Positions 34,462 to 44,700 of a stretch of 64,000 nt of DNA are shown here, one piece after another. The DNA comes from Flavobacterium psychrotrophum (GTDB taxonomy: Bacteria; Bacteroidota; Bacteroidia; Flavobacteriales; Flavobacteriaceae). The position numbers and the translations under genes were made by a program. Under the pieces are notes generated by a model that was not told the origin of the DNA, did not search any database, and saw nothing but the letters and a program-made list of their open reading frames with translations. How positions within the stretch are numbered: position 1 is the stretch's first letter; each line of letters begins with the position of its first letter. The stretch is taken from assembly GCF_003403075.1 (NCBI RefSeq), contig NZ_CP031557.1:3162001-3226000 (forward strand). The letters run 5' to 3'.

Positions 34462-37400
34462 TTATCGCTTCATCGCAAAGTGCGCCTTAAAGGTCCTTGC
34501 ATGGCCGTTCTCGTTGAACTCAACCGTAAACCAGTAGTCGTCTGACGGTAACGGGTTACCGTTGTAGGTACCGTCCCACCCCTGGCCTTTGTCGGTCCTG
34601 CTGTCAGGGCTCAGCTGTTTGATCAGCTTGCCGTAACGGTCAAAGATAAAGATCCTTGCACCCGTGCCCTGAAGACCGATGATGTTCCAGTAGTCGTTGA
34701 TGCCATCGCCGTTTGGTGTGAAGTATTTAGGGTAGTCCACTACGCTTACACCCGGGATCCTTAGCATGTCACATGGGTTGATCTCAAGGGTGTTCGCATC
34801 ACGAACGTATACCGTAAAGAAGCCCAGCGGTACATTAGTAAATACATTCGAGTTCTGCCATGGGCCCAGTGGCGTGGCATTGCCGTCTGCATCTTCAGGG
34901 GCAAGGCTGTACTGGTAGTCGCCATAGCCCTGTACAAGTACCGTTACCGTCTGGTTGTCCCCAAAGGCGTTGCTTACCACATAACCTGTATTAATGATTT
35001 CCGCCGGCCCTGAAAGGAATACTTCAAACGGTGCCACTGCATCTGAGATACAGCTGTCTGCATTCCATACTTCTACCGTGTAAAGGCCTTCTTCGGTTGC
35101 TGTGTACCTTTCTGAGGTGCCGTTCGTGGTTACTGCCGTACCGTTAAGGTACCACTGGTAGGTGTTGCCTGCCGTGGTGTCGCCTGCATGCAGGTACACC
35201 GGTTTGTTTACGTTGCCACTGCTGTATTCCACACACAAGGTATCATCGTTGTCTTCACTGGTAATGTTTGGTGTTGGCAGCAAGCTTACCCTGATGTTAA
35301 AGCTTGTTACTGCATAGCATGGTGAGAACGTGCTGGTGTTGGTTACCCTTACCCAGATCGTCTGCCCAAGGTATACCGTATTGGTAAACGCTGCAGGCGT
35401 TGCTATATACTCCGCTGCCGTGATATCGCCTGCCTCGGCTGCTGCCTGGCTGGTGTAGTAGCCCAGTGTATATTGTGCAGGGTTCTGGGTGCCCAGTACT
35501 TCTGCTCCTGCTGGGGTAAGGTCAAAGGCCGTAAAGCCGTCGTTTGTACCGTCATAGTCACATTCCACCATTGGGCTGTTAGCCGGGCTTGTAACAGGGT
35601 TGGCTACAGCTGCCTGCTCTGCATAAAGCTCAAGTGTTGTCAGTATCTCACAACGGGTTGTGTTGTCTGTTACATGTACCAGGATCTGCTGGTGCCCTGC
35701 CGTTACGTTGGTATAGTTGTGCGGCAATGCCGTACCTGCCGTATAGGCAGCCATGTCTTTATAGAACCTGATTGCATAATCGGTAGGGTTTACACCTGCA
35801 GTGGTTAGCAGGTCGGTTATATGACCGATTAGGTTGAACGTCTCAAAGCCGGTCGTCGGGTCGTTACAGATCGCATACAATGGTACTACGCCGGTGCTGT
35901 CATATACCGGTGGCAGTGGGTTTACGATAAGCGGTAAGGCTACAACTTCTGCACAGCCCGGTGCGCCCGGCTGGGTATCGGTACGCGTTACACGTACATA
36001 TACCGTATCGTTCCATGGGGTTACACTCGTATACGCTGTTGGGGTACCGATGTATTCTGCAGCGGTAATGTCGCCTGCTTCGGCGGCGGCTTCTGTGGTA
36101 TAGTAGGCCACCTGGCTCTGGGTATCCCCGCCCAGTATGTTGCGTTTGGCAAGGTCAAGGTTAAACACCTCGATACCGTCGCCAAGGTTGGCATCATTCG
36201 TATCGCAAAGCTCCAGTGGTGTTGGCGCTATGTTTGGCGTTGGCCTTGGCACTACCCTTAGCGTTACGCTGCTGTAGCTCTCACAACCCTGTGGCGTGGT
36301 AACACGTACAAACACCGTTTGCGGGTTTGAGGTATTGGTATAAGCGCTTGCAGGGCTGATCAGGCTGGTATAGGCACTGTCTTCAAAGTATTCTACGATG
36401 TTACTTTCCCCGATGCCGGTTGGCGTCAGGATGTAGTCGTTCATTGCCGTAAGGTCAAAGGCGGTCTTGCCGTCGTTTGGAAGGGCCTCGTCACACAGCA
36501 TCAGCACCGTTGGGGTGGCAAGCTCTTGTGGCGCATTGACATGCAGCTCAAAGCTGCTTACCTGGTAGCAGTCCGTGCCCGGTACACTTACCCTTACCCA
36601 TACCTGCTCGCCGTCGGTGCCGCGGTAGCTCTGTGGTGTGGTGATGCGTGGTGCTCCGGCCTGGGCATTCACCTCACTGGTAAAATACTCGATCGTGTAG
36701 CTGCCCGGGGCAACTCCGGTCTGGGTGTATACTTCAGCATCTTTTTGAGTCAGGTCAAATACCCTCCTGTGGTCGGTATTGTCGCTGTCTTCATCATCAC
36801 AGTCCGTCAGGTCGGTTAGCGTTACTGCTATCGGCGCACGGGTAATGATGATCGTGATCGGGTAGACTATAGAGCGGCATCCTGTTACCGTATTGGTAGC
36901 AACCACATAAAGTACCTGGCTGCCCGGTGTTACGTTCTCATAGTCGGATGTGTTCAATATAGGGTTGTTGCCCCTTTCTGCATCATCCTGTGTGCGGTAG
37001 AAGGCTACTGTTAAGCCTACACCATTGTTGACCATGTTCGCTACAAGCGCGTCCAGGTCAATATTACCATAGCCTGAGCCGTTGGTATCGCATATGGTCA
37101 GTTCATCCAGCGTTGGGCTTACCAGTACCGGAAGTGGCTCTACACGGATGTCCAATAGTACGATACGGTAGCAGCCCGTTACATTATCGGTTACCCTTAC
37201 AAAGATGGGCTGTACCGCAGGGGAGCCGGTATTTTCATACGTCTCAGGGTTAGGGATTGCTCCGGTACCTGATTCTGCATCCGCAAGGTTCGTGTGGAAC
37301 GTGGTGGTTAAACCGTTTACGCCTCCTGTGATCTCGTCTGTCTTAGCGGTAAGGTCAAATTCCTCGACCTCATCGCCGGAGTTATGCTCGTCACAAAGTA

Positions 37401-40400
37401 CCAGCGGTGTTGGGTTCGTTACTACCGGTAGTGGGTTTACTACAAGGTTTAGTGGTACAATGTCGTAACAGCCCGTAGCGTTGTTCGTTACCCTGATGTA
37501 TACTGTAGCTGTGGCTGACGTATGTGTGCCCGGGGTAGCGATAGCAGGCGTGCCTAGCTGTGCGCTGCTAAGGCCGGTATGGTACGTTACTGTAAACTGG
37601 GCAGGGTTCATCGTGTTCAGCACGATAGCCTGGTAGCTGGTAAGGTCAAAGATCGCCTGCCCGTCGGTATCGCTGGCACCGTTGTCGCAAAGCGCATAGT
37701 CCTCAAGTGGGTCTGTCGCTTCCGGTACGGGGTGCACCACAAGGCGTAGCGGTACTACGTCAAAACATGAGGTAGTGGCTGAGTTTACACGGATGTAAAG
37801 CGTCTGGATGCCTCCCGTGGTCTGTGCCTCGATGTTTGTATAGTCATTCAGGTGCGTAGTGATCGGGTTGGTCCCGTTCTGGTAGTTTGCATCCGCTGAC
37901 GTCTCATGGATCGTAAGGGTTACCGTACCTCCCATTGCCGCCTGGATCTCATCCAGTGCATCCTGAAGGTTGAACGTAGTTACATTATCGTTGTTGAAGT
38001 CACATTCTTCAAGGTCGGTTGGGTTTGGTGCGATAGGCGCCGGTTGTACTTCCAGTTGGGCCGGTGCAACAACGCTACAGCCCGTAGCCGTATTGGTTAC
38101 CAAGGCATAGATCGTTTTGTTTACCGAAAGGTACGGGTTGACCGTAATGAAGTTCGCATTGCCAGGTACCGCATCGGCCTGGTTTTCATAGTACAGTGCC
38201 GTATAACCGGCCTGCCCGCCCATCATTACAGGGTCTAACCTGTCAAAATAGAACAAGCCTTCACCCGGGGTTTCTTCACACGCGTAGAAAATTGGGCTGC
38301 TTAAATCCGCTAATGGTAGCGGGTTAACGATCAGGGTAAAACTCCCTACATCATAACAGCCGTGTATTGTTTCTACTCTAACCCATACCTGTTGCCTGTC
38401 ACGGGTTTCATTCTGGTAGCTCGCAGGTGAGATGATCGCATTCTGGTCAAGCTGCGCATCGCTGTTGCTCCTGTAGTAGGTTACAACGTCCGTAGGGTCG
38501 CTCGTAGCCTGCGTATTACGGCTCGTAAGGTCAAACACTTCCTTGCCGTCTAATGCAGGGGCAGTGTCGTCGCAAAGTACTATATCCTGGATTGGGTTGA
38601 TCACCGGGCGTGGGTTTACCGTCAGGATTACCTGCCCTACCGAATAACAGTTGCCTGTCACTCCTGTGGCTACTACCCTGATGTACACCGTGCCACCTGT
38701 GCTGCTGTAGGTACCCGGGCTGCTGATCTGGCCTGCTGTACCGCCTGCATCGGCGAAGGCCTGGCTAGTGTAAAAGGTAGCTGTATAGCCTGCCTGGTTG
38801 TTGACAACCGCGGCACCCGCAGGAATAAGGTTGAACGTGCCGGAGCCTGTCCTGCCGTCTTCGCAGACATCTAGGCCTGCAACGGGGCTTAGCGTTGGGC
38901 TTGACAGTGCCTGCAATTGTAATGGTGTTACAACATAACAGTTTGTGGTAGCATCCTGCACACGGGCATAGATTGTTGTGGTAGCGCTATAGTAGCTGTT
39001 GGAAAGCTCGGTACCTGTAGCTCCGCCCTCTGCAAGCAGTTGCGTGGCGTAGTAGCGTACTGTGTAGCCTGTATTATTATTGGTTATCTCGTTGTTTTTT
39101 ACAGATAGCGTAAAGGTAGCCTTACCCGTGCCGTCATCACATAATGAATACGGCGTAATCGCCGGGTTGACCACCGGAAGCGGGTTGACGATAAGGCTGA
39201 AAGAGCCTGTACTGTAGCAGCCTTGTGCATTTTGCACGCGCACCCATACTATCTGTGGTGAACTTGTATTGTTATAGGTAGCAGTACCCACAAGTGGTGT
39301 GGTGCCGGCTTCAGCATCCGGTTGGCTCGCGTAGTAGCTTACCGTGAGCCCGCTTACACCTGCCGTGGCTTCCGCGTCTTTCGTGGTCAGGTCAAACGTG
39401 GCTACATTGCCCGTTGTTGCCGGGTCATCGCACAATATATAGTTTTGTACGACAGGGATCGCAGGCCTTGGGTTTACCGTTAGCTGTACCTGCGTTACCC
39501 CGTAGCAGTTGGTACTGTTCGCCGCGTCTATAACACGGATGTAAACCGTCTGGGTGGCCGATGGGTAGGCTCCCGGGGCTGATGGCGTAATTACATCGGT
39601 ATTGGTTTGTGCGCCGTTAAGGCTGCTGTGGTAGCTTACCGTATAGCCTGTCTGACCGTTTAGTGCCTGGGTAGCTGCCGTGGTTAAATTGAAGACCGCA
39701 ATGCCATCATAATCGTCATCGCAAAGCGTTTGTGCTGTTGGTGCTGTTAATACAGGGGCTGCATCGATGGTGATCGTTGCCGAATCTGTACCTCCTATAA
39801 TACAGTTACCAGGGTCAGGGGCTATCGTATAGGTTACCGTATAGCTGCCCGGCGTGCTTGTTGACGGGGTAATCGCGCCTGTTGTGGCATTAATCGTAAG
39901 GCCTGTGCCTGCCGTGAAGGTTCCGCCTGTTGTAAAGCCCGTAGCAGGTGTTGGTAACACATCTGCAGTGGCCGAAACACACGCATTAGATGGCAATGTG
40001 AAACTCGTAACAGGTGCCTGGCCTGTACCCACGGTGACAGTAAGAGCGGTCGGTACACCCTCACAGCCTGCTGCATTTATCTGTGCCACATAATATGTAA
40101 ATATGCCTGCCAAACTCGTATCCGGAGTAATACTTGGATAACTGTTGCCTCCTCCATCATACCAAACCAGTGTATTACCAGTGTCTACACTAGCCGTCAA
40201 AGGAACAGCCGTCTGGTGCTGGCAATAGGAAACGTTTGGCGCTACAGGCGAAGCAGGTTCTTCTCCTGTATAGTAAATCTCCGTAGTATCTGAACACCCA
40301 GGGGTACCCCAATCAAAATAATATGTACCCTGAACTGTAAAGCCAGATACTGTAGTACGCTGTGCACTGGCATTTGCAATAGTTACAGGGCCGGGATTAG

Positions 40401-41538
40401 TAGAATGTGCTGTCCATGAACCAAATCCGTCTGCTGCTATAGTAGCTATAGACTGTCCGCAGTTTAGATAAACATCTGAACTAACAATCCTGTTTGTTGC
40501 CGTGAATTTTACGTCATCAAGAAAGTTACCTACAGTAGGATTATTATTAGCCGTAGAAACCGCCTCAAACAAAAACCTTGTTATCGGCTGGTTTGCCGGT
40601 ACTGTATAAACAATTTCGCCTGCTTCTCCATACCTTATCCAGTTTACATTTCCTGTCTGAGCAGTCGCAATGATTACAAAAGGCCCTTCTGGCGGACCTG
40701 CCTTAAGTACGCATTTATCAACCCCACTCCTGCCGCGGTGAGCAAATGAACATCGGAATGTAACCGGCTGAGGAGTATTAAATTCCTGATAAAGTGTAGA
40801 AAAGCTTTCAGCATTTAATTCTGCAAACCAGTTTCCTTCGGCAGAATTCCCTTCATTACCTCCGGTAGGCCATAATTCAATAAGGTTATCTCCAGCGGTT
40901 GTTTTCCAACCCTGCACAACATACTGAGAAAGAGTTGTATTATTACGTCCTCCAAGATTTAGATTAGGACTTTCAAAACCTGAATTTATTGTATTCATTA
41001 CACACCCAGATGGTTGCACTGGTGTATTTACACAAATTGAAAATGATGTATTAAGGTTTGGATTAGCATTGTTTAATGTTAGCCTCACATAATATTCATT
41101 ACCTACCGTAAGACCCTGACCGGTTATAATGTTATTTACGCTACAATACAGCGGTGTACCTAAACTACCACAAGTACCGCTATATAAAGTAATAACTACA
41201 TTTTGAGCAAGAGTACATGTAGGACAACCATACCAACCCTGAGGAGCAAATCCTGACAAAGAAACAGTATGATGATCAGCTGTTGCGGTAAATTTATACC
41301 ATACGTCGGGTCCGTTAATTCCTGTACATGCCGCAACGGTAGAAGCCGTAGCTGTACTAAAAGATACTGAAGTAGTATTATTACAGGCCGCTGAATTATT
41401 AACCGGTAAATTTATAGCACCACTACAATTATCATTAACCGGTGCGTAAGCAGATGCTTTGGCTGGCGGATTTTTAGCAAATACCGTAAAGCACTGCGAA
41501 AGTGCAATCAAAGCAAACAATAAGGTAATCTTTTTCAT
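34462..41538 (-). CDS. Giant secreted repeat protein with gliding-associated (type B) T9SS C-terminus
   Basis: 2,358 aa. Signal peptide KKITLLFALIALSQCFTVFA. Residues ~30-600 hold carbohydrate-binding/jelly-roll-like and Ig-like segments. Residues ~598-2,088 are 15 tandem repeats of 90-110 residues, each with an early (L/E)CD motif, a central Tyr/Phe-rich strand, VYIRV-like strand and a late GCY/NCY, ending NPLPV. The two Cys could form one disulfide per repeat. Then an Ig-like domain and, from about 2,265, the CHU_C/TIGR04131 domain (YFTPNGDGINDYWNI, IFDRYGKLIKQL, GWDGTYNGNPLPSDDYWF). It should be exported by T9SS and attached to the cell surface; adhesin role inferred. Confidence 0.93.
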   Translation of the reverse strand: MKKITLLFALIALSQCFTVFAKNPPAKASAYAPVNDNCSGAINLPVNNSAACNNTTSVSFSTATASTVAACTGINGPDVWYKFTATADHHTVSLSGFAPQGWYGCPTCTLAQNVVITLYSGTCGSLGTPLYCSVNNIITGQGLTVGNEYYVRLTLNNANPNLNTSFSICVNTPVQPSGCVMNTINSGFESPNLNLGGRNNTTLSQYVVQGWKTTAGDNLIELWPTGGNEGNSAEGNWFAELNAESFSTLYQEFNTPQPVTFRCSFAHRGRSGVDKCVLKAGPPEGPFVIIATAQTGNVNWIRYGEAGEIVYTVPANQPITRFLFEAVSTANNNPTVGNFLDDVKFTATNRIVSSDVYLNCGQSIATIAADGFGSWTAHSTNPGPVTIANASAQRTTVSGFTVQGTYYFDWGTPGCSDTTEIYYTGEEPASPVAPNVSYCQHQTAVPLTASVDTGNTLVWYDGGGNSYPSITPDTSLAGIFTYYVAQINAAGCEGVPTALTVTVGTGQAPVTSFTLPSNACVSATADVLPTPATGFTTGGTFTAGTGLTINATTGAITPSTSTPGSYTVTYTIAPDPGNCIIGGTDSATITIDAAPVLTAPTAQTLCDDDYDGIAVFNLTTAATQALNGQTGYTVSYHSSLNGAQTNTDVITPSAPGAYPSATQTVYIRVIDAANSTNCYGVTQVQLTVNPRPAIPVVQNYILCDDPATTGNVATFDLTTKDAEATAGVSGLTVSYYASQPDAEAGTTPLVGTATYNNTSSPQIVWVRVQNAQGCYSTGSFSLIVNPLPVVNPAITPYSLCDDGTGKATFTLSVKNNEITNNNTGYTVRYYATQLLAEGGATGTELSNSYYSATTTIYARVQDATTNCYVVTPLQLQALSSPTLSPVAGLDVCEDGRTGSGTFNLIPAGAAVVNNQAGYTATFYTSQAFADAGGTAGQISSPGTYSSTGGTVYIRVVATGVTGNCYSVGQVILTVNPRPVINPIQDIVLCDDTAPALDGKEVFDLTSRNTQATSDPTDVVTYYRSNSDAQLDQNAIISPASYQNETRDRQQVWVRVETIHGCYDVGSFTLIVNPLPLADLSSPIFYACEETPGEGLFYFDRLDPVMMGGQAGYTALYYENQADAVPGNANFITVNPYLSVNKTIYALVTNTATGCSVVAPAQLEVQPAPIAPNPTDLEECDFNNDNVTTFNLQDALDEIQAAMGGTVTLTIHETSADANYQNGTNPITTHLNDYTNIEAQTTGGIQTLYIRVNSATTSCFDVVPLRLVVHPVPEATDPLEDYALCDNGASDTDGQAIFDLTSYQAIVLNTMNPAQFTVTYHTGLSSAQLGTPAIATPGTHTSATATVYIRVTNNATGCYDIVPLNLVVNPLPVVTNPTPLVLCDEHNSGDEVEEFDLTAKTDEITGGVNGLTTTFHTNLADAESGTGAIPNPETYENTGSPAVQPIFVRVTDNVTGCYRIVLLDIRVEPLPVLVSPTLDELTICDTNGSGYGNIDLDALVANMVNNGVGLTVAFYRTQDDAERGNNPILNTSDYENVTPGSQVLYVVATNTVTGCRSIVYPITIIITRAPIAVTLTDLTDCDDEDSDNTDHRRVFDLTQKDAEVYTQTGVAPGSYTIEYFTSEVNAQAGAPRITTPQSYRGTDGEQVWVRVSVPGTDCYQVSSFELHVNAPQELATPTVLMLCDEALPNDGKTAFDLTAMNDYILTPTGIGESNIVEYFEDSAYTSLISPASAYTNTSNPQTVFVRVTTPQGCESYSSVTLRVVPRPTPNIAPTPLELCDTNDANLGDGIEVFNLDLAKRNILGGDTQSQVAYYTTEAAAEAGDITAAEYIGTPTAYTSVTPWNDTVYVRVTRTDTQPGAPGCAEVVALPLIVNPLPPVYDSTGVVPLYAICNDPTTGFETFNLIGHITDLLTTAGVNPTDYAIRFYKDMAAYTAGTALPHNYTNVTAGHQQILVHVTDNTTRCEILTTLELYAEQAAVANPVTSPANSPMVECDYDGTNDGFTAFDLTPAGAEVLGTQNPAQYTLGYYTSQAAAEAGDITAAEYIATPAAFTNTVYLGQTIWVRVTNTSTFSPCYAVTSFNIRVSLLPTPNITSEDNDDTLCVEYSSGNVNKPVYLHAGDTTAGNTYQWYLNGTAVTTNGTSERYTATEEGLYTVEVWNADSCISDAVAPFEVFLSGPAEIINTGYVVSNAFGDNQTVTVLVQGYGDYQYSLAPEDADGNATPLGPWQNSNVFTNVPLGFFTVYVRDANTLEINPCDMLRIPGVSVVDYPKYFTPNGDGINDYWNIIGLQGTGARIFIFDRYGKLIKQLSPDSRTDKGQGWDGTYNGNPLPSDDYWFTVEFNENGHARTFKAHFAMKR

Positions 41539-41692
41539 TCAATTGGCAAATTAAGGCTCTAAAATTATGTTAATTCATGTGAATAAACAAACTGATAACG
41601 TTCTCAAAACAATTAATTGCTATTATACCCCACCTAAATCCTGAAAATTAATTAAATATCACATAATACTTTTTACAACATTTTTTTAACAC

Positions 41693-41728
41693 AAAAAATC
41701 CCCCACTGCTTAAATGCAATGGAGGGAT
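41693..41728 (-). terminator. Intrinsic terminator of the 1,915-aa protein gene
   Basis: On the minus strand ATCCCTCC.ATTGC pairs with GC.GTGGGGGAT, then TTTTTT, 35 bases after the stop. Confidence 0.7.
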
Positions 41729-41762
41729 CTGTTTTTTGGGTATTTAAATTATTTGCAACCGT

Positions 41763-44700
41763 TTAAAAGACAACCCTCTTAGATACTTTACCTTTTACAG
41801 TATTTACCTCTACGATAATTACCTGCTGTGCAATGTTAAGGTTGTTTACCGCTGCTTTGGTATCGTTGATACCATTTGCGCTGTAAAGCTGCCTCCCACG
41901 AATATCAAATATGGTAACACCGTTTATAAGGGTACTGCCTGTATTGATGCTTATGGTATTGCCCTGCTTGTAAACGATCACTGTATCAGGGTCAACTGTT
42001 GGGTTGTCTGTGCCCAGTGCCGATGTACGGTATACTACTTCGAAACGGCCCTCAAAAGTACCTGCTTCTGATGTAAAGGTATAATCGCGGTCTGAGATAT
42101 TACGGATAATACCTTCAGCATTGTCTTTAAGGTAAATTACCTGACCTTGTTCAAACACACCTTCGGTATGGTCAAGGCCTACGGTAAATTCTCCTGCCGC
42201 CGGTACTGTAAAGCCCATTGGTACAACATCTGTAGCATCAAACTCCGGCCTTGCCTGGATTGCAAGCTGTGCGTTTTCTGCCAGCGAGTATAGCGATACC
42301 GTATTAGCATCAGTAAGCTTAAGGCCGTCATAACCATAGTCAAGGCCGGTAGTACCTTCTTCCATGTATGCGATAAGTGCCTGGCTTGCCGTACCGTTTT
42401 GTGCCTTCATATTCAGCCACAGTTTAGAAGCTGTGCTTTGCGCTGTCCTGAAGAAGCCTTGTGTGGCTCCCGGTGCTGCACGCCTCATGCTGTTTGTAAA
42501 GTTAAGCTGCGGGTTAGTTTGTCCTGTAGCTGTTTTTACAATAAAGCCCTGCCCCTGGCTAATAACCCAGTTGCCTGCGGTGGCATTTGCACCCTGGTAG
42601 AAGTTACCAAGGCTTACCGTTGTAGCATCGCCTGGGTTAGCAGTATAACCTGCCTGTGTAAGGGTAGCATATGATGAAGATGCTGCGCTGTTGCGTTTCC
42701 TCCACAGGTAAAGGCCTGTAGACGTGTGCAGTTTTCCGCTGTTCGCGGTAAAGAAGTCGGCTACGCTTATTGGCGATGGGTAAGGGTTACCCACAGCGGT
42801 AAAGCGGTTGTTATCTGTAGAAAGCGCGATGCTTACATTACCATTGTTTGGCGTACCTGTAAAGGTACCGTCAAAGGCAAAAGAAGTGGTGCCTTCATTA
42901 AATCCTGTATGGGTATCTGCATTTGGCATACGGATAAGGTATCCTTTTGCAGCCTCAAAGCTGTGGTCGCCCGGTGTTACTGACCAGTAACCTTCTATCA
43001 TGGCAGTACCATTGCTGGCATACTTGTACTCATAGAAACGCGTTGCCGACGTTGCAGGAGAGAAGGTAAGCAGGTTTTGTGCTGCCACAGGAGATGACCA
43101 CATGGTGTAATCTAGCCTGTATAGCGGGTTACTGCTTTTGTGGATGGTAATTTTACCCGCATTGTCGTTAGTAGCTGTAGCGGCACCTTGTAGAAGTGCA
43201 CCGTTGTTAGCTATGGTAAGGGTACCAGCCGGGTTAACAGAAAGTATGTTGTCTACACTTAGTGTTGCGCCTGTAGCTACGGTTAGCGTTGCACCTGCAC
43301 CTACAGTAAGGTTATGGGCAAGAGCAGTACCAGTAATTACAGGGTTATTGGCTGTTGAAGGTATTACCACATCGCTGGTAGCTGTTGGTACTACACCTCC
43401 ACACCAGTTGGCTGTGTTTGTCCATGAGCTGTCTATACCTACCCAGTTAAAGCAAGCCGGAGCAGCCAGGGACCATGCCAGTATAAATTGTCCGTAATCT
43501 CCTTCATAACCGTCCTGCACCCAGTATACAACCTGAGATGATCCGGTTGTATTCGTCCAAACCACATTTGCCACATCAGGCTCATCTGCACAGTCAATAC
43601 TTACCGGTGCATCACAACTTCCGTAGAAAACGGCATATACAGAGTCGTAATCATTAGCGGTCTGTCCTATTGTAAGTGTATATCCCGCAGGTACCGTTAT
43701 GGTATAAAACGCATCTGGCGAACCATCAAAAGCGTCATCGCAGGCAGGTGTATAATCGTCGTTAAGACCTATCGTTGTACTATAAAGCGGAGACGTAAGT
43801 GCATCAAGAGATGTCGCTCCATCACACACATCATTCGCCGGAAGGCCAGCTGTAGTAAAACTATATTCTGCACAACCTGTAGTAGTACCACTATTACTTA
43901 TTGACATAACCTGCCAGTAATATGTACTGTTATAATCAAAACCAACAATTTCTATTGAAGTACCTGTAACCGTTGCAATCAAATCAAGATCGCCCGGATC
44001 TACACCTATGTACACGCCATAAGATGTAGGAGTTCCCCCTGTGGCAGGTACATCCCAATCAAGGGTTACAATACCGTTGACAATGGTTACTGCAGGATCT
44101 GTATCCAGCGGATATACAATTGCAGGACATTGTGGAAGCGAGAAGCTATATGGCCCCACCCAAGGGCTGTACAACACTCCCTCCTCACAAATACCTCTTA
44201 CATAATATTCATAAGAAATACCTGCTGTAGTGGTCGCTGCATAGGTAGTACTTGTAACCACAGTGCCAGAACCTGAAGGAGCACCTGTACCCACTGGCTG
44301 TACTACTATTTCCCACGAAGATTCAGCACATCCCTGTGTCCAGGTAAGGTTTGCCGCAGTTTCAGTAACTGTATTTGCAGTAAGCGTATGTGGAGCCGGG
44401 CAAGGATCTGCAGCGGTAATTGTTATTACATAATCTTCTGTTTCACCATAACTGTTGCTACCACATGGCGTAACTAACGATCCGGCGGTATCAAACATTG
44501 CCCTTACACGAAGCCTGTGCTGCCCAAGTGACGGATTACAGGAAAGTACTATAGGAAAAGAAGCCGATGATCCCACAACGCCAACCTGATTACTACCCAA
44601 TACCAAGCCGTTAGAATAACCTATACGCTCTGTAGCATTATCAAAAATACCATCATCGTTATAATCAATCCAGGCCGCATAACCCTCGCTATACTGTCCG

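Noticed and set aside
34462..41538. Repeats considered as a CRISPR-like array
   Set aside because: They are coding, about 300 bases long and diverged; there are no short identical repeats with spacers anywhere in the window.
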